A stretch of 64,000 bases of DNA from Glandiceps talaboti (Eukaryota; Hemichordata; Enteropneusta; Spengelidae): the NCBI RefSeq assembly GCF_964340395.1, contig NC_135554.1:22020592-22084591 (forward strand). Reading direction: 5' to 3'. A program made the position numbers and the translations under genes. This document shows positions 48,770-60,900 of this stretch, one piece after another (the stretch's first letter is position 1; the number at the start of each line of letters is the position of its first letter). A model generated the notes under the pieces. That model saw only the letters and a list, made by a program, of their open reading frames with translations, was not told the DNA's origin and made no database searches.

Positions 48770-49680
48770 CGGTAGTTGCAATTTTAATATTCAATACCGA
48801 GGAAGCCCGCAGTCGGTATGATATGATCGTCCATATCCGGAAGGTGTTGAATTGAAGTGTAGACACAAGCCTACATTTTTTTTGCTGTATGCATGCAGGT
48901 TCGATTAAAATATTTTTTTTTATATTATAAGTTTTAACATATCGCACGGGTTAAAAAACAAACACTTGATCGATGCCGGAGACCATGATTGGGTAAGGCG
49001 TCCACCTGCTAAAAATTCGGTACAAAAGCGACAACGCAAGCCACATACCAAGAGCGCAATAGACTGAGACAAAATATGTGTTGAATTGTTGTGTGATAGG
49101 TATGGAATTGTTATGAAAATTACACGTACGTACATGTACTGTATATGTATAGTGTAGATTTTATCGTGTATGTACACGGTAGCAACATATCTGTGACACA
49201 GTGATCACTACATACTGAAGGTGAACAATGTAGAAGTATGCTAACCGTTTGTTGTCATACAACGCCGGCATACCCATGAAAACATAGCATGTCTATTTTG
49301 GCGCGATATACTCGTACTCACCCAGTCACGAGTCTGCCACAGACACAAGTACTAATTCAATCAACTCCGCTACTACAATGCAATGTGTACACTATCAACG
49401 TGTGATAAACTGTCCTGTTCGATATTTACCTGAGAAATTTCCAACCGCAACTTTCGTTTCTTCACAAACTTCTTAGACTCTAGAGTTCCAAACAATATCA
49501 CTTGCCCACGGAACTTATTTTAGTCAAAATTACAGAAGTAATTTTTACAGAAACATGATATAGTTATCGTTCACTAAATATGAATACCGTTCACGTCGAT
49601 AAAAAATTTCCCGGATGACAGGCGTTACGCATGTGTAGCACAATAGTTCGCGACCTCTGACCTACTTATGCATGGCGGGA
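48770..49680 (-). promoter_or_regulatory. CpG-bearing region, candidate Dab promoter
   Basis: CpG dinucleotides are clearly denser here (gccggag, ggcgcgata, cccggatgac, agttcgcgacc) than in the surrounding AT-rich DNA. A minus-strand donor (CTCAG|GTAAAT at 49430/49429) could end a first, non-coding exon. A second possible donor (CTGG|GTGAGT) lies near 49320. No TATA box was recognised. The link to Dab is inferred from orientation and the lack of another candidate gene. Confidence 0.4.
49430..49620 (-). other. candidate first non-coding exon of Dab
   Basis: The 3' end is defined by the donor CTCAG|GTAAAT. The 5' end is a guess from where CpG density falls off. No long open frame. Confidence 0.3.
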
Positions 49681-50067
49681 AATCAACACATGTGGCGATT
49701 AGGGGTTTCCATTGATGACATTTCTGAACCGTTTATTGTAAATGATATGTCAACACACTTGACGAAATAAAATGTACAAAATGAAGAATATAGTTTGCGA
49801 AACAACATTAATGAACTGATGATCAAGAAAATACAAAACAAATTATCTTATGATGTAGCCATCATTGTTTTTTGTGCTTTTAATATATAAAAAATACATA
49901 ATTTATATTGGCTGAATAAAATCATAAAATATGCGGCCATGAAAGCAAAAATTGCAGTATGCATACATAAAATAGAAAAACATTTGATAAGTGCAATGCA
50001 ACATCAAACCTCAACATGGTCACAGAAGGGAACCCCAGCTTCTATTATATATAAGTTTGCTACTGCA

Positions 50068-50083
50068 GGGGGGGGGGGGGGGG
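50068..50083. repeat. poly(G) tract, 16 bp
   Basis: Uninterrupted G homopolymer. Confidence 0.9.
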
Positions 50084-50535
50084 TATTCATTATTCATGCT
50101 GACACCAAAGAGATTAATAAAACCAAGCAAATTTGAGTGATTTACCAGTACAAACCCTATGGAAAAATATGCTACAAACAATTCTTGCTGCTACCATGTA
50201 CCAACTGTAATACAAATACCTTCAAAAACTCAATTCTTCCCACAAAGAATCTTGAAGATAGCATAGCTGTATCTGTTGATGCCTTCAAAGCATCCATCCA
50301 ACTTGACCATTAGTGCCTTCTTCTCAGTCAATCATATATACCTGGTCATTCGAAATTTACACAAATACCTGTTTACGCATGCATAGTATTATAAAAGGTA
50401 TGCACTATATATTGTGAACATTGTCCACCAATACCAATTTTGTAAAGGGATTATGATGTAGAAAAATTACATGAAAAGGTATGTAAGGAAAAGTATTGAA
50501 AGTGAAAACATCAATTTTGTCAATTTACCTTTTAA

Positions 50536-50928
50536 ATATTGTGTTGTATTGTATTATATTGTGTTGTATTGTATCATATCATATTGTGCTGTATTATATT
50601 GTTGTATTGTATTGTATTGTATTGTATTATTGTATTGCATCATATCATATTGTTGTATTGTATTGTATTATATTGTATCATATTGTATTATATTGTGTTG
50701 TATTGTATCATATATTGTTGTATTGTATCATATCATATTGTGTTGTATTGTATTATAGTGTTGTATTGTATTATATTGTGTTCTATTGTATCATATCATA
50801 TTGTGTTCTATTGTATCATCATATTGTGATGTATTGTATTGTGCTGTATTGTATTGTATTACAATATTGTATCGTATTGTATCATATTATACTATATTGT
50901 ATTGTTCTGTATTGTATTGCAGTTTAGC
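50536..50928. repeat. (TATTG)n pentanucleotide array
   Basis: About 390 bp of TATTG units with TATCA and TGTTG variants. All frames through it (LYCIV-like strings) are repeat products. Confidence 0.93.
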
Positions 50929-50929
50929 A

Positions 50930-53900
50930 ATGTGTTGTAATAAACAAATCTTCAGTTCTTTGGTGGCAGTCATGCCACTGAAAAACAATTCTGAGTGTGA
51001 TAGCCTAGCTTAGCCATGGTGTAGCTATGTTTGATGTGAGTGCAATATTTGAAATGTCAAAAAAAAACTCTCAGTAACTCAGTTGTGTAGTCCTGTTTTG
51101 TTTCATTTATTGTAACTTTCATATAACTTTCTGCAAAACTCAAAGAACACAGAATCCAGGACACTACTTTGTATAGTTTGGTGGCAAAATAGATTTAAAT
51201 TGTGCAGAATTTTCAATGGCTGATCATAAGATTAAAGATACAATTTCATTGCATAACAAACAGGTAATTATTACTCTTCCAAATTCATTTTTTTCAGCCT
51301 CTTGAGTCAAACCTAGGATTCCTACAGACTACATGGAATTTGAAATTATCAAAAGTGACATCAAAATTACCATAATACATGAATACTAAATGACTAACAC
51401 TGCAAGTATTTACTAATACTAGACAATCTAATTTGAGACTGAGGTATACTGGTACAGCAACGACCCTGTGTTGAAATTTACTGTAAATACACTTTGAAAA
51501 TGAAGCTTGTTCCTGGCATACAGCTGTGTAAAAGTACACTTGGTGATTCATCATTGTTGCCACTCCAGTTAGTCATTAGCTAACGAGTGATTCACGGAAT
51601 GTGCACACTGATGAAGTTTTCAGTTTATAAGCAAAAGATGCTACTACTATGGACAATAACATGTCAACTCTGCCTATGTACACTTTATGAAAGCACTCTC
51701 TAGAACAATTGATACAAAATCCCTTTACGCATCAATACTGTTCTCACAAAATGTAGAAGCCTCAAATTACAATGATATTTTACTTTTTAAATATTTGGGT
51801 GCCATTAATTTTCTGCCAAAAACACAGTACTGTAAATGGAGTCTTTTTGTACTTTTGACCAAAGTTCAACATAATGCTATAATGGAGTCGTACACTGTAT
51901 AGTTGTGATTCTTCAATTCATGGGAGTTTAGATCAAAGATCACTTACAATACTGTAATGCTCTTTAAATTTGAATCGAGGGGCTGGTTCATTCACATCTC
52001 TAGTAGGGCAGGGACTGAAGTTGACTGATACACTAAGTTGTTGAGAGTGCTATTCTAATCACAGAGCTACACCTATCACCAATGTTGGTTGATCACACAT
52101 TAAATTTGTGATTTTCTGTTAAACATAATTCATTCAGAAGTTGACAAAACTGGTGTATTTGCAAAAAAAAATAAATAATAATAATGATCTCAGCATTACC
52201 ATGATATGTTCATGCATAGTCAGATAAAACGTTGGTTATTTTTACAAACATTTCACTATCCGATCACATTTTTCAAATAACTTTGAGTATGCATGTGATA
52301 GTTGAGATATTTATATTTTGATATAGAATATATCACTTACATGTTAGGTCTAATCACATCTAAACCTCAAGTACGATGACATTTCAAAATGAGACGAAAC
52401 ATGTATATCAATTAACGTATATAATGGTAAGATAAGTCGATGACAAAATACCAATCAAAGTGTCACATCACATTTTCTTTAAAACCTGTCATACTTGAAT
52501 GAATGCTGTAGGTTTTTATTTGTAATCTATGATTTGATGTGGTTGGTTAACTTCATTCTCACATGCCAGACCACCTTGAATGCACTGCCGTAAGGAAGCT
52601 AGTGGTTTATGACGAAATTTTACTCTATTGTAATATTAAGGCTGTATACCATGGGATATTGCTTTGAACGACCATATAAATATACATAGGCAGTTTCGAT
52701 TCATTAAAATTTAACACAATTTGGGTTTCCAGTAAAGAGAATAATGCTATATTTTTCAGAGGTATTCATTTCAAGAAAAGCATTTTTCATACACATACTG
52801 CTATTGGACAAAAAGTACTTTAAATTAGCATACTTCAAGGGAACTGAAAACAGAGTGCATTTTTTCCTTTTTTACAAATTTTAATTCTAATGAGTATTTT
52901 CTATACACACATTTTTAAATGTTGGACGAATAATTACATAATAAGCCAACTTCAATGGAATTGTGAACAAAGTACTTTTTTCTACAGATTCTAATTTCAG
53001 TGACAAAGTATTTTGACTCACCACTGTAACTGAGATACATTGTTATAACTACTAATTCTAGAAAAGTAGGAGTTTTTAAAATTAGCCACTTCAAGTGGAA
53101 GAAGAGTGAAATCTTCAGTTATTAGCAGGAACATTATTTGGAGTTTGTAGACATTATTTTTCATACAACATACAATTTTTTGACAATTCAGCCATCTCAA
53201 AGATTTACTTAGACTTTCTTATCATCATTACATGAAAGTTTTGGCTTTGTAAGCTAAGATTGAAGACAGTTTCCAGAAGACTTAACATAATATATAACAC
53301 AGAAGAGTGCAAAAATCAAATTTTGCATGGGTGTATTCAATACTGTTGTGTATTTAAATATTAGATGTGTACTTTTTTGTGAATAGCCCTAAGTTAGGAA
53401 CAAACCAGCATTGACGCAGCTTCTAAGGTGGTTGGTTATCCACAAAGATCAAACCCAATTTTGCCTTGCTATAAACAGGGAAAAGGTTAATCAAAATGTT
53501 TGAATTCTTTAGCGTTTAGTTTTATTGAGATAATCCATTTTTTTAAGTTTTAGTTTTGTCAATGATAACATAACATAAACTTAAAGGTGTTGGTAAACAT
53601 TCCATCAATACTAATGAGCAATTTGTGTAATTAGTGGTTTTTGGTAATTAGGCTATATATCAAGAATGCACGCTTCAAATTCAAAACAAGGGTTAAAGTC
53701 TTTAACTTGATGCTTCTTTTTGTTAATTTTGCATCCTGATATGTGTTTCCAACAACTAAACACATGAATTCAGGTCTAGCAGATGGAAGAGCTCTCACTA
53801 GGTTTAGATATCAAAATTACATTATGACATAATTTGTGCAGTACCAGAAAATTTGAAAAAAACACTGCCAGTAAGTCTTGGTTACTAGATCTCTTTAGAG

Positions 53901-54388
53901 AATACACAACCACTGTTGTCGAGCTGGGTCAATGCTGATTGACTCCCCAAAAGGTGTTAGTGTGTGTGTTTCATGTATGTGTATATTGTATACTGATTTC
54001 AGATGACACTGAGGTCACAGTTTCAGACTGCATCACTTTAAGTATATGGCAGACAGAGTTCATACAGTCAGTATCAATCACATACATTACTTGGAGTTAT
54101 TTACTGAGCTTTACTGAGTGAATCACATTTTTAAGGACTTCCAAGGGCATTCCAGGTTTGATATTCCAGGTTAATTCAGGACTTTCCAGTAATGGTTTGA
54201 AATTCAAGGACGTTTTATGATTGGCTCTGAATTCTAGAACTTCCCCAAAATAGTTTCAAATTCCAGGATTTTTAAAGGGTTTCCGGGAACATACAAACCC
54301 TGGACAAAGTACACATACAGTCAGCAGTATGTATTTGTTTTGAAAATCAGTAACATTTACTGAAAGTAAATAGTTGAGGTTATCATGA
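50930..54388. other. intergenic region downstream of MFSD1
   Basis: No exon recognised. The MFSD1 3' UTR should occupy the right end. A minus-strand AATAAA at 53526-53521 is one possible polyadenylation signal. Confidence 0.5.
54125..54301. mobile_element. diverged relative of the 31688-31880 TIR element
   Basis: Interior of ttccagg and ggactttccag units; the right end acatacaaaccctgg matches the family terminus. The left end is decayed. Confidence 0.5.
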
Positions 54389-54541
54389 TCAATTTATACT
54401 GCCTTCTGATGCCTTGTCTGGTAATAACCGGTCTTTTTCTGTTGGTTCACTGTCATCTTCCTCTGGTAATGGATAGTCTGCCCGTCTATCAAGTTCTCTT
54501 CTCGATGTCATCTCAAACCGACTCATATTCAAAGATCCTCC
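54389..54541 (-). CDS. MFSD1: MFSD1 exon i, C-terminal tail
   Basis: [50 protein letters not shown], then TGA. Acidic cytosolic tail with a dileucine signal. Confidence 0.93.
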   Translation of the reverse strand, partial: GGSLNMSRFEMTSRRELDRRADYPLPEEDDSEPTEKDRLLPDKASEGSIN

Positions 54542-55700
54542 CTGATGGTCAAAGAAAATAATATTGCCATGGTAACTGAATCTATTTGATGTAACCTGAA
54601 GTTACTGAAATAATGGGCATATGATCGAATGAGATTGTATTTGACACTCTATAGACATTGCTAGTGAAATCATAAGGCTGATCCTGGGAAATGAAATGAC
54701 GAAGGCCTAGCAAAAGCATAGCGCCCTCTAGTGGTGATCAGTATTAATTGATGATGCACAAACACTGATCATTGCTCCAACATCCATTTTCATTGTTAGA
54801 TTATGATGTATGTGTCTCGTGATTTTGGTACCTTAGAATATGACATTATCTGGTTTCTAGTTTATGAAGAGACTTGCCTGCTATCCAGTTAACTAGTTGA
54901 ATGATGGTGATTACCACAGAGGGCGCTATTTGGACAAATGCGTACTGATAACATTTTGAATGCCAAGCTGGGATCCTAGTACACATGTACCAGTAACAGT
55001 AACATTATTTTCCCATTGCAGGAGATTCGACCAGATTTAAAAGTTTAAACTCATTAATGGGTATAAATACTTAAATGACATCATAGGTTGGATCCCACTA
55101 CTGTATCAAGCTCTGGGGAGGACCCTAAAGATTTATTTTGGGAAATCATGGGCTGGAACCCACAACTTAATATGCCTAGTGACAACCCTGATTTTTAGGT
55201 GAAATCATACGATGAACCCACTCCTCTACAATGGTGTACGGAGAACCCTGATAATTAGGTGAAATCATGGGTAAGAAATCCCTATCCAACAGTGTAGGGA
55301 GAATCCTTATAACCAGGTAAGATCGTAAGTCAGAATCCACTGTAAGGGTTGATGTAGGGAATACCCCAGGCCCTTTATACAGTGACATGTTCCATCCCAT
55401 AATTTCTTGAAAGCATACAAATGTAGTCTTTTGTCCTGCAGCTCATATATCTGGGTAATACACTCATCATTCAATACAATCAAATCTACATGTTCATTTT
55501 CTGTTTTTCTAATAATCAAACTTACCCTCTTCTTGTCTACAATATTCAAGATAACAGTTGTGGCTACACAAGCTAGAGCGTTAGCAAGGAGAAATATCAT
55601 GACATACTTCCACCGCAGTAACTCCTCCAGAGAACGGATACTACAAAGTTAAAAGAACAACAAAAAGTGCAATTTTACTTGTAATAAGTAAAGAATGAGT

Positions 55701-55755
<55 letters not shown>

Positions 55756-55941
55756 CATACATACATACATACATACATACATACATACATACATACATAC
55801 ATACATACATACATACATACATACATACATACATACATACATACATACATACATACATACATACATACATACATACATACATACATACATACATACATAC
55901 ATACATACATACATACATACATACATACATACATACATACA

Positions 55942-55975
<34 letters not shown>

Positions 55976-57875
55976 CATACATACATATATATACGAATGA
56001 TCTGTCATGGGTATTCAAGATACAGCACAGTATCAATATAATCAGATTCTGCATGTAAGAAACTACAACTTTGGGATGATCGCACAATGTTAATGTTGCA
56101 CAAGCTCAATAAAGGAACATCGTACATTTAGGACAACGATCATCCCTTACTTGTACAGGAATAATACCTGTTAAGTAACCTATAGCATTTTGATGATTAC
56201 AACCAGTGACAGGAGCATTTTACAAATTGTTGCAAATGAGGGGAAAGTAAATAAATGAGATGGATTACACAACACGTCTTGGCTCAACATGTTAGAAAAG
56301 AGAGACTTGTATCACATTTCATGGCTTCATAAGAACAGTTTTATGGCCTCTTTATATGTACGTGAAATGCCAGGGGAACTTGAAATTCAATTGCAAATGT
56401 GAGCTGTTGTGTAAAGAGGCCATAGGCTATTTATCGAATCAATAGAAATGTACTAATACAAGTGTCTGTACTTCCAACATGTTGTACCGCATGATATTAA
56501 TCCAATTTGTTCATTTATTTTCCCAGGATGGAACAAGCTCTGTTTGTAAATGCTTGCCTGCTGCTGGTTTGCATTTTGTGTTGTGACAAAACCCTTATTT
56601 CATGAAGTATATTTTTTGGGCTGAATGAGAACAAGGACTTATTAAGTATATAAATAAACCTGTACGAATGATTTTGAATATTTTACTTGTATCTCAAGCC
56701 TCACATAACAAATGATGTCCATATGTACCGTCATGATGTAGAACTAGGGTATAAAGCCCATATTTTCTGTTTGAATGTGTACAATTTGGCTTGTGTGGGT
56801 ATAACTTATTGACACTACAGATTACAACCAGTGACGTGGAAGAACTACCTCAGTTCCACAGTCAGTCTACCAGCTAGTCGAGCTGCTAGACCTCGGGTGT
56901 TCTTCCGAAACAATATGATAAGTGATGATAGCTATCGAGGCAAGCCTTCACTGCAAACTTCATTCGTTTAGCGTATCGGAAGAAAGCTCAAACGTCTAGC
57001 ACTGGCAGCAAGACTATCTACCAACTTGAGTTTACCATTGGACTGTGGAATAGTAGTATTTCCCTGCATACATTGTATATTACCATGGTTACACAACTCA
57101 AGGTTGTAAATCAAACAGTGTGATATGTCTATACTTGACTTCTTTTTTTTATAGCTCTGCCAGACAACTTTTTCTGAGCAAATTTTTAAAAAAGAAATTT
57201 AAACACAGCATGTGAGGTCTTACATTTGGTACAAAGAAATGAACTTTGATTTCCACCCCGATACATACCTTAGAATTTCTCCTACAATGACATTGGATAC
57301 ACCTATGCCAATCATTTGAATAGATGTAGTTATTCCCATTGCCGTACCAACTGTTGCCTGGGAGACCACCAAGGGAATGGATGGCCACATGCTCGCCTGT
57401 AAGAGAGAAATATGACAGATTTCCATTATACCATTACAGCAATGACAACTGACATACGTTGTAGAATGCACAGACAATGTTCTATAAGATTTCATAAGAT
57501 AACAGACTGTAGTTTTGGGGGGCAGATTGTCACTATTTGAAATATTCCATCAACATTGTTAGGATCCCTAGTGAGGCAAGTATGATGTGTTTATCATTTT
57601 GATTAAAATTATGTTTGTTTCCTGGTTGTTATTTTTAGAATCGTTCTATTCAATTCAATTTAAAGTTCTTGAAAAAATTCACTGCAGTACAAAACTAGAT
57701 TCAAGGATATTGTTTGTACTCATTTGCTGCTGAAAATTATAACCCTAACCCTAACACACCTGCACACGCATGCACACACACATGCACACAGGCAGGCAGG
57801 CATGCACGCACAGGCATGCAGGCACGCACACATGCACACGCACACACACACGCACACGCACACGCACGCACACGC

Positions 57876-57937
<62 letters not shown>

Positions 57938-60900
57938 TTCAACATGCCTACACGACTGCTGAACCTCATTTCAGTTGTGCTTAAAACCGCAAAGTTAGAA
58001 AGATCCAACTTTGGATGCTGATTTCAGTTGTTTGTTTGTTAAAAAAACTAATTTTGCTAATCATGGCTTACTGTTACCAATTTCTTGAAAAAGAACTTAG
58101 CAAAAGCACTGGCATAACTGCTTTTTAGACCTTCATGTTAGGTTGGAAGAAATAGAATGACGGTAATAATGGTGTACAACTTACAGCAGCTATGGAATAC
58201 ATGACACCAAGCCATATAGTTGAGACTAATGGATGCACATGTGTGAATGCTAATAAACCAAAGACAGGGATTGTTAAGATGGCACACACAAAAGCTAAGA
58301 TACCACGCATTCCAAAATAATCCTGCAAGAGAAAGACAATTATGAATTCAACAGGTTGCTATTAGTATTATACATTATATTAATATTGAAACTGTTCAAA
58401 AGTTTAAATTTTAAATGTATACACTGGGTTTAATTTCACTATCTCGAGTCGGTGGCAATGAAATACACGGTCCATAATATTTGTAGATTTATTTGGAACA
58501 CATTCATTTGCAATAGTTCCAAGAGGAATTACTGAAGGCTAGAAAATAAAACATGCCCATGTAAATGTCCACAGACAGGCTCAAAAGTCCTGAAGTGCTA
58601 CTTTCCAAAATATAGCACTGATGACATCACTAAGCTGCATACAACCCAAGTACTGATGATATCACTAAGCTGCATACAACCCAAGTAATGATGACATTAC
58701 TGAGCTGCATACAATCCAAGTACTGATGACATCACTAAGCTGCATACAACCCAAGTACTGACGACATCACTAAGCTGCATACAACCCAAATACTGATGAC
58801 ATCACTAAGCTGCATACAACCCAAGTACTGATGACATCACTAAGCTGCATACAACCCAAGTACTGATGATATCACTAAGCTGCATACAACCCAAACACGG
58901 ATGACATCACTAAGCTGCATACAACCCAAGTGGTGATGACATCACTAAGCTGCATACAACCCAAGTACTGATGACATCACTAAGCTGCATACAACCCAAA
59001 TACTGATGACATCACTAAGCTGCATACAACCCAAGTACTGATGACATCACTAAGCTGCATACAACCCAAGTACTGATGACATCACTAAGCTGCATACAAC
59101 CCAAACACTGATGACATCACTAAGCTGCATACAACCCAAGTACTGATGACATCACAAAGTTGCATATGGCCCAAATACTCATGATATCACTAATTTGCAT
59201 ACTTACAATTGTCAACTCAAGTACTGATGACATCACAAAGTTGCAGTTACAATTGTCAACCCAAGTACTGATGACATCACAAAGTTGTATACTTACAAAA
59301 TATTGTCAACCTAAGTACTGATGTGATGACATCACAAAGTTGCATACTTTCAATTGTCAACCCAAGTACTGATGACATCACTAAGTTGCATAGTTACAAT
59401 TGTCAACCCAAGTACTGATGACATTAAAAAAGTTGTATACTTACAATTGTCAATCCAAGTACTGATGACATCACTAAGGAGACATCATAGACTGAACCTG
59501 CCATATAAGATGACACTGTGTCCGAGTAATCATATTTGTATGAAATAAATTTACTGCACAGAGAAGGAGAAAATAAGACAGGATCAGAAGATAAGAAGTG
59601 ATAACTACATATTAAAGAATTACAATTCAGTCAAACATATGGGTAAGACTTGACTACTTTTTATACTACATTGCAGCACACATGCTTGTTCTGCTAATAT
59701 GATACTTGTTGTCTGTCTAACTTCAAGTACAGCTGACAATAAATTTTACCTGGCATCAGCTACAAATGGGAAAACACCATTGTAAAAGAACATAATAGTC
59801 AATGCCAACAACCAGAATTGTAGAGACATGTATTTAATATCTCGTAGTCGAAGTTTCTTGGATTGGCTGGCTACATGTCCTTCCTGTAAGCAAATAAAAA
59901 GCCAAAATAGTTAGGAGAGGTGAGAGAGAAACACTGACAGGCTAGCTTTCCACCGCAGTACAGTACCAAAAACTATTATTATGTAACTGTATGCAAATGA
60001 GTGTGCCACCATTCCATAAACACAAAATCATGTGAACACACAGTCATTTATATGTGAATGAAATCTGGCAGTTTTGGCTAAATGTATGCTAAGGCCAAAA
60101 AAAGAGAGAATTGTTTCTGGTCACTTAAATACCCTGTGTCAGTTTTTGTGTGTGTGTTTATCCAGCCCATGCAGTCTGCAGATCCGTGGAGAAACACAAA
60201 TATATTAACCCTCCCTATTTCAGTGAAGACAACTGCAGAACCAATCATGAACAAGCAAATGAAATCTACCCCCACATACACACTTGCTGTAAAGTACTAA
60301 ATAAAAAAGAACAGTAACTGCCATAAATAGTAGACTGAGTGACACATTTGTTGAGAATTAAAAAAAAAAAATCACATCATCGCACCATGTTAGACAAACT
60401 GTCCTGACCAGAAACAATTTTTTTTTTTTTGGGCTTAACAGAACTTCATGATTAAGAGTGCCAGTGAGCGTTTGGAGCATTTGTTTCACTTTTTACTGCT
60501 ACAGATAATACCAAAAGCACTCATGCAAATATCCTAACTGGCACTTCAATACCTTGGAATTATTCACTATCTAAACTATCACATCACAGTAACATACCTG
60601 ACCAAGCTGCCTAATTCCCACTATATCAAGAATGCTAAGAATGAAAGCTGATATGAAGCCTATGCCACAGAGCATTGCACCTCCCCATAATGTCCACTTT
60701 AAGCCATATTCCTTCTCAAAGTTTGGTGTTAGAAAAAAGTTTAATACACTGCCCTGAAATATGAAAATATACGTGTGGCATTATTGCTCAAATGTAGCAT
60801 TACTTGGAGACATATACACACTATTATACATTGTATATACATTGTATGTATAAGAAGATATACAGTGAAACTTCGACTGGATTTAAGAAACTCAGGCTAT

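Larger units (their letters stand above)
34520..49429 (-). other. inferred Dab first leader intron (about 15 kb)
   Basis: No convincing exon on either strand apart from repeats. The longest open frames (39957-41858 and the MYVC/YIHT runs) are products of tandem repeats. If the leader exons are wrong, this is plain intergenic sequence. Confidence 0.4.

Noticed and set aside
48950-49060. tRNA-like stretch (gggtaaggcgtccacctgct)
   Set aside because: Resembles an A-box but no B-box or cloverleaf could be completed on either strand.
57742-57757. Telomere-like CCCTAA units
   Set aside because: Only two copies next to a CA repeat; too short for an interstitial telomere claim.
58613-59444. Regular 35-bp units considered as a CRISPR array
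   Set aside because: No unique spacers; units abut and match a host exon end. The genome is eukaryotic.
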